Positions 6,281 through 9,393 of a stretch of DNA of 9,393 bases are shown here, in pieces. The DNA is taken from contig DKDF01000060.1 in the NCBI GenBank assembly GCA_002451755.1, forward strand, positions 20,023 through 29,415, given 5' to 3'. Origin of the DNA: Ruminococcaceae bacterium UBA6855. Its GTDB lineage: Bacteria > Bacillota > Clostridia > Oscillospirales > Acutalibacteraceae. The notes beneath the pieces are model-generated. The model was given only the letters and a program-made list of their open reading frames with translations. It was not told the DNA's origin and ran no database searches. The first letter of the stretch is position 1; every line of letters starts with the position of its first letter. The translations under genes were made by a program, and so were the position numbers.

Positions 6281-7900
6281 TTAGGGCTGAACGGTTATCG
6301 GCTTGTCTTCGCTCTCGTGCTCTATGGAAACAAAGTTGTTGCGCGGCGCATATGCCCAGCGCATTTCAAACGCCTTAACTCCGTCAAGCGGCATGTAGAG
6401 CTGATCTCTCTTGCCTCTGTAGACCTTTGCGGGAAGCTTGAGCTCGCCGCGGTCGGTCTGCGCCACATCGCTGTCAAGCGTGAATTCCGCATTGTGGCCG
6501 TAAATGTCAAGATACACTTTGCCTGGAGTCTTTCTGACTTCGCCGCCGATGAATCCGACGAGAACGGAAAGGGGAGCGAACCATATTCCGTCTTTAAACT
6601 CGCATGGAGTCGTATACTGGCAAAGCCCGAGATCCATGCCCTTGAACTTCATTCGTGTTGTATTGTATATCGGTGCAAGTGCGGGCGGGTCAATAGAATC
6701 TGTTTCTTTATTTATCACACAGCGGTCGGCAATGCGCCCATCATTGAGATGAGCGGTAAGCGTTATCTTCGGTCCGTCAACCTCGACGACAACGACCATC
6801 GAAACCATCTCTTCCTGAGAATAGAAAGCGCTGTGCCAGACCTTTGGAACGGCGCGGGTTCCGGGTGAATTCAGATTCGAGTTGCCGAGCATATAGTGTA
6901 TAGTTCCCTGCGACGGTTTGTCAAAAATTTCTTCGTTTCTGACGGGAAAGCTCCTTGAAAAATTGTGCTCATGACCCGAGAAGAGTATGTCGAGCTTTTC
7001 CATTCCCTCGCGCATGACGGGATATGCATCATAGTTCTGGCAGTCTGAGCCGGAATAGCATATCGGGAAATGATATGATCCTATCTTCCACTGCTTATCG
7101 CAGGCGTCGAGGTCTTTTATGAGCCATTCGTTGACTTCTTCGGGACCGTTTATTCCGATTATTGCGAAATGCACATTGCCGTAGTCAAAAGTGTAGTTCT
7201 CCGTTTTCCAGTTCTCGGGACCGTTATAGGCATATGAGCCTTTGAACTGATTGTCAAAGAACTCCGCAGGTTCAGCGTAATATCTGCCGATGGCGTTTTT
7301 ATAGTCTTTGAATCCGCGGTTGTCGTGGTTGCCGAGAGTCATCATAAACGGGATGTGCTCGGATATTCCTACAAGTCCGCTGAACGCTCCGTTCCACTGA
7401 ACCTCGTGCTGTCCGCAGTCGGTGTTGTCGCCGCCGGTCAGAATGAAGCGCGTGTCGGGGTTCTTTTCGAGCATCTCTTTGACAAAGCCGTTGAAATGCG
7501 AATAGTCGGGGCAGTCAAACGGCTCGCCTTTCTGCTGATCTGATACGCAGAGGAATTTGAATTTCGTGAGATTCTCGGGCGCGGTTGAAAAATAGAATTC
7601 TTCGCTCCTGTGAGTGTCATCGCCGCAGGTGTAGAAATATTTCGTGTCCGGCTTGAGCCCTGTGAGGTCTGCCCAGAACATATTGCTTATGTCGATGTCG
7701 CTCTTGAAAACTTCCGTTGCCGCGTCGACGCGCATAACTTCACTGCTGCCGTCCTCGCGGTAGAGAACATAGCCCTCCTTGATATCTGTGCAGGTTCTCC
7801 AGGTGACGGTCATTGAGGTTGCGGCGTCGCCTTTTATGCTGAGCATTATGTGGTCGGGCTGTTTTGTTGAACCTCTTATGGGTTTAACTGCTTGACTCAT
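6281..7900 (-). CDS. Purple-acid-phosphatase-like metallophosphoesterase with C-terminal copper-amine-oxidase-N-like domain
   Basis: Predicted dinuclear-metal phosphoesterase; substrate unknown. Residues about 14-107 form a fibronectin-like purple acid phosphatase N-terminal domain (SMTVTW, LKPDTKYFYTCG). The catalytic domain spans about 113-395: aspartate D121 in VSDQQ, GGDN at 156-159 (D158), GNHD at 190-193, histidine H277 in SYHFP and GHEH at 309-312. These are the five metallophosphatase blocks in order. The tyrosine that gives true purple acid phosphatases their colour (GDxxY) is replaced by D161. Residues about 430-527 resemble the copper amine oxidase N-terminal-like domain of clostridial surface proteins (DGIWFAPLSVLVGFIGGEV, later DQLYMPL). 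There is no signal peptide or membrane segment at the N-terminus (MSQAVKPIRG), so the protein appears cytoplasmic. AAGGAG lies 6 bases before the ATG. It follows rodA by 61 bases; a functional link is not evident. Confidence 0.9.
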   Translation of the reverse strand: MSQAVKPIRGSTKQPDHIMLSIKGDAATSMTVTWRTCTDIKEGYVLYREDGSSEVMRVDAATEVFKSDIDISNMFWADLTGLKPDTKYFYTCGDDTHRSEEFYFSTAPENLTKFKFLCVSDQQKGEPFDCPDYSHFNGFVKEMLEKNPDTRFILTGGDNTDCGQHEVQWNGAFSGLVGISEHIPFMMTLGNHDNRGFKDYKNAIGRYYAEPAEFFDNQFKGSYAYNGPENWKTENYTFDYGNVHFAIIGINGPEEVNEWLIKDLDACDKQWKIGSYHFPICYSGSDCQNYDAYPVMREGMEKLDILFSGHEHNFSRSFPVRNEEIFDKPSQGTIHYMLGNSNLNSPGTRAVPKVWHSAFYSQEEMVSMVVVVEVDGPKITLTAHLNDGRIADRCVINKETDSIDPPALAPIYNTTRMKFKGMDLGLCQYTTPCEFKDGIWFAPLSVLVGFIGGEVRKTPGKVYLDIYGHNAEFTLDSDVAQTDRGELKLPAKVYRGKRDQLYMPLDGVKAFEMRWAYAPRNNFVSIEHESEDKPITVQP

Positions 7901-7929
7901 TTTGATCTCCTTGTCTGAAAATATAATAT

Positions 7930-7955
7930 GACGCTGTAGTATTTCGTACAGCGTC
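7930..7955. terminator. Hairpin terminator after rodA
   Basis: GACGCTGTA at 7930-7938 pairs perfectly with TACAGCGTC at 7947-7955 around an eight-base loop. On the minus strand the stem is preceded by AAAA and followed by ATATTATATTTT, an interrupted U-tract. It begins seven bases after the rodA stop. It probably ends most rodA transcripts, perhaps with read-through into the phosphoesterase gene, whose own promoter I cannot identify confidently in the short gap. Confidence 0.65.
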
Positions 7956-7961
7956 TTTTGT

Positions 7962-9146
7962 TTAGTTGAAAGGTGTGCTTATCCTGTTATATCTGAAGTT
8001 CGTTACCTCACCGCGCTGACTGCATCTGTAGATGCTCATAACAAGTCCTATCGCGATATATATGCAGAGGTTTGAGGATCCGCCTGAGCTGAAAAACGGC
8101 AGAGTGATGCCGATGCATGGGAGAAGCTTCAAACACATTCCGATGTTCATAATAGCCTGCGAGCCGATCATAACCGCAGTACCGTAGCAGATAAGCGAAC
8201 CCATATTTGTGTTGGCCTGTTTACCGACGAATACTATCTTGACTATTATCAGCGCTATAAGCGCAAGCGCCGCAAAAGCGCCGACGAATCCGAGTTCTTC
8301 GCCGATAACGGAGAATATCATATCGCTGTCATTGACAGGAACCGAGTGCGACTGGGTATACGCACCTTTGAGAAAACCTCGACCGAAAAATCTTCCGCTG
8401 CCGATGGCGTTGACGCTTTGCTGCTGCTGGAAGATATATTTTTTATAGAGCGCCGTGTCAAGCTTGCTCGGAGCGTATACGGCAAGAATACGACCTTTCT
8501 GGAAGTCGCTGAAGAATGCGAACCAGAGCACAGGAACAGCCGCAAGTATGACCGCTCCAGCGGCCGCAAAATATCTCGCGGCAAGACCCGAGGCATACAT
8601 CATGCCGATGAATATCGAAACGAATACGAGCGCAGAGCCGAGGTCGCCGGTCAGAATGACAAGCAGTGCCGGAACTCCGCCGTGAACGCAGAGAAGCAGT
8701 GCGTTCTTAATTTTGTTTATATCCTCGCCGACATAGTCGAGATGGACGGCGAATGTTATTATAAACGCTATCTTGAAAAGCTCGGATGGCTGGAAGTTGA
8801 TGACTTTGAAATCGAACCATGTTCTTGCATCCGGTCTGTCTGCTGTTCCGCTGCCGAACGGGAAAAGCAGAAGCATCATAAGCAGGCACACGCCGCCGAT
8901 TATCATCCAGAAGCGGAGAACTATTTCGTAGTCGATAAACGATATGACTATGCATATCGCCGCACCGACGAGCACGGCGAGCAGCATGACAAGTGCCGTG
9001 CGGCTGATAAGGCTTCCGTCCTCAAGGCTGCTGTATGTGGCGCTGTAGACCATAAGAACGCCGAACAGCGATGTCAGAAGGCAGAGCGACATCAGCAGTT
9101 TGTCCGTAGTTTTTAATCCTCTTTTGATTGCCTGAAGTATGTTCAT
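7962..9146 (-). CDS. rodA: SEDS-family peptidoglycan glycosyltransferase RodA
   Basis: Polytopic membrane enzyme that polymerises lipid II into glycan strands, working with a class B penicillin-binding protein in side-wall growth. The 394 residues contain about ten hydrophobic segments, the first near 17-37 (MSLCLLTSLFGVLMVYSA). SEDS hallmarks: RTWFDF at 108-113, FQPSELFK at 118-125 with conserved E122 and K125, TGDLGSALV at 166-174, QQQSVNAIGSGRFFGRGF at 241-258, the extracellular-loop aspartate D275 in NDSDMIF (family consensus HTDFIF), GEELGF at 282-287 and the C-terminal ITLPFFSSGGSS at 347-358. RGFLKGAYTQ resembles RodA more than FtsW or SpoVE, but separating these from one sequence is not certain. 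AAGGAG lies 6 bases before ATG and a good promoter lies just upstream. No partner PBP2 or mre genes are in view. Confidence 0.9.
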   Translation of the reverse strand: MNILQAIKRGLKTTDKLLMSLCLLTSLFGVLMVYSATYSSLEDGSLISRTALVMLLAVLVGAAICIVISFIDYEIVLRFWMIIGGVCLLMMLLLFPFGSGTADRPDARTWFDFKVINFQPSELFKIAFIITFAVHLDYVGEDINKIKNALLLCVHGGVPALLVILTGDLGSALVFVSIFIGMMYASGLAARYFAAAGAVILAAVPVLWFAFFSDFQKGRILAVYAPSKLDTALYKKYIFQQQQSVNAIGSGRFFGRGFLKGAYTQSHSVPVNDSDMIFSVIGEELGFVGAFAALALIALIIVKIVFVGKQANTNMGSLICYGTAVMIGSQAIMNIGMCLKLLPCIGITLPFFSSGGSSNLCIYIAIGLVMSIYRCSQRGEVTNFRYNRISTPFN

Positions 9147-9173
9147 TGGCAGCTCCTTAGAAATTATACTGAT

Positions 9174-9202
9174 ATTATAAAGCGAAATTTAATCAAATTC
9201 AA
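9174..9202 (-). promoter_or_regulatory. rodA: Sigma-A-type promoter for rodA
   Basis: Read on the minus strand, TTGAAT (9202-9197) and TATAAT (9179-9174) are separated by 17 bases, giving a perfect -10 and a four-of-six -35. Transcription would start about 20 bases before the rodA ATG. A second TATAAT lies 5 bases further on (9168-9163) but lacks a matching -35. The upstream flank is A/T-rich. Confidence 0.7.
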
Positions 9203-9231
9203 GTAAAATACTTTTATATCTTTGATTTGTG

Positions 9232-9240
9232 TGATATAAT
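9232..9240 (+). promoter_or_regulatory. tsaE: Extended -10 promoter for tsaE
   Basis: TGATATAAT is an extended -10 element (TGN plus a perfect TATAAT). A -35 match is poor (TTTTAT at 9212-9217, 17 bases upstream), which is common for extended -10 promoters. It faces away from the rodA promoter, so the 130-base gap at 9147-9276 carries two divergent promoters. Transcription would start close to 9247. Confidence 0.6.
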
Positions 9241-9276
9241 TATTTGAATTTAATGCAAGGCAGCGGTATTTTTCAG

Positions 9277-9393
9277 ATGAAGACGGTTTTTCATTCTTAT
9301 TCTTCAAAACAGACCGAGGAGTTCGGCGCTCAGCTCGGCAAAAGCCTCAAAGCAGGGGATGTTGTCGCCCTGTTCGGTGATCTCGGCGCAGGC
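9277..9393 (+). CDS. tsaE: tRNA threonylcarbamoyladenosine biosynthesis ATPase TsaE, 3'-truncated by window edge
   Basis: ATPase that works with TsaB and TsaD to make N6-threonylcarbamoyladenosine at position 37 of ANN-decoding tRNAs. Only 39 codons are visible. They show the TsaE opening pattern: a short strand (KTVFHSYSSKQT), a helix (EEFGAQLGKSL), then KAGDVVALFGDLGAG, which is the start of the P-loop GDLGAGKT cut by the window end. The ATG at 9277 is preferred; AAGGCAGCGG at 9257-9266 is a weak, distant ribosome binding site. An in-frame ATG at 9253 would add eight residues but has no Shine-Dalgarno sequence and lies almost at the predicted transcription start. In many Firmicutes tsaE is followed by tsaB and rimI. 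Confidence 0.88.
   Translation, partial: MKTVFHSYSSKQTEEFGAQLGKSLKAGDVVALFGDLGAG

Noticed and set aside
1..9393. Mobile elements, CRISPR, phage genes, toxin-antitoxin or defence systems, tRNAs and riboswitches
   Set aside because: I found no transposase or integrase motifs, no regularly spaced repeats, no tRNA-like cloverleaf and no recognisable riboswitch. Every gap between genes is under 150 bases and is accounted for by promoters, terminators or ribosome binding sites.

Overview
The window looks like core chromosome of an anaerobic, spore-forming Bacillota (class Clostridia, probably a Ruminococcaceae/Oscillospirales-type lineage). This is inferred from three things: the Firmicutes gene order rsmB-rlmN-prpC-prkC-rsgA, a recognisable spoVM micro-gene, and AAGGAG/GGAGG ribosome binding sites with mixed-GC codon use. 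No mobile element, CRISPR array, tRNA or rRNA was found.

Region 1 (1-6269, plus strand) is one tightly packed gene cluster. It holds the 3' part of rsmB (16S rRNA m5C methyltransferase, cut by the window edge), rlmN (23S rRNA/tRNA m2A radical-SAM methylase), prpC (PP2C phosphatase), prkC (membrane Ser/Thr kinase with PASTA repeats), rsgA (ribosome-assembly GTPase), an unrecognised 52-residue two-helix membrane protein, and a 29-residue spoVM. Gaps are -4 to 73 bases, and the cluster ends in a strong bidirectional terminator. In Bacillus subtilis the same cluster has rpe and thiN between rsgA and spoVM. Here they are absent and the small membrane protein sits there instead. The two micro-genes are the least obvious content and the most interesting part of the window.

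Region 2 (6281-9146, minus strand) holds two genes read toward region 1. The first, rodA, is a SEDS-family peptidoglycan polymerase behind a clear sigma-A-like promoter. Downstream of it, after a hairpin, is a cytoplasmic purple-acid-phosphatase-like metallophosphoesterase with a C-terminal domain resembling copper amine oxidase N-terminal (stalk) domains.

Region 3 (9147-9393) is a divergent promoter region, followed by the first 39 codons of tsaE (t6A tRNA modification) on the plus strand, cut by the window end.

Functionally the window joins translation quality (RsmB, RlmN, RsgA, TsaE) with envelope growth and its signalling (PrpC/PrkC sensing cell-wall material, RodA polymerising it) and with spore-coat assembly (SpoVM).
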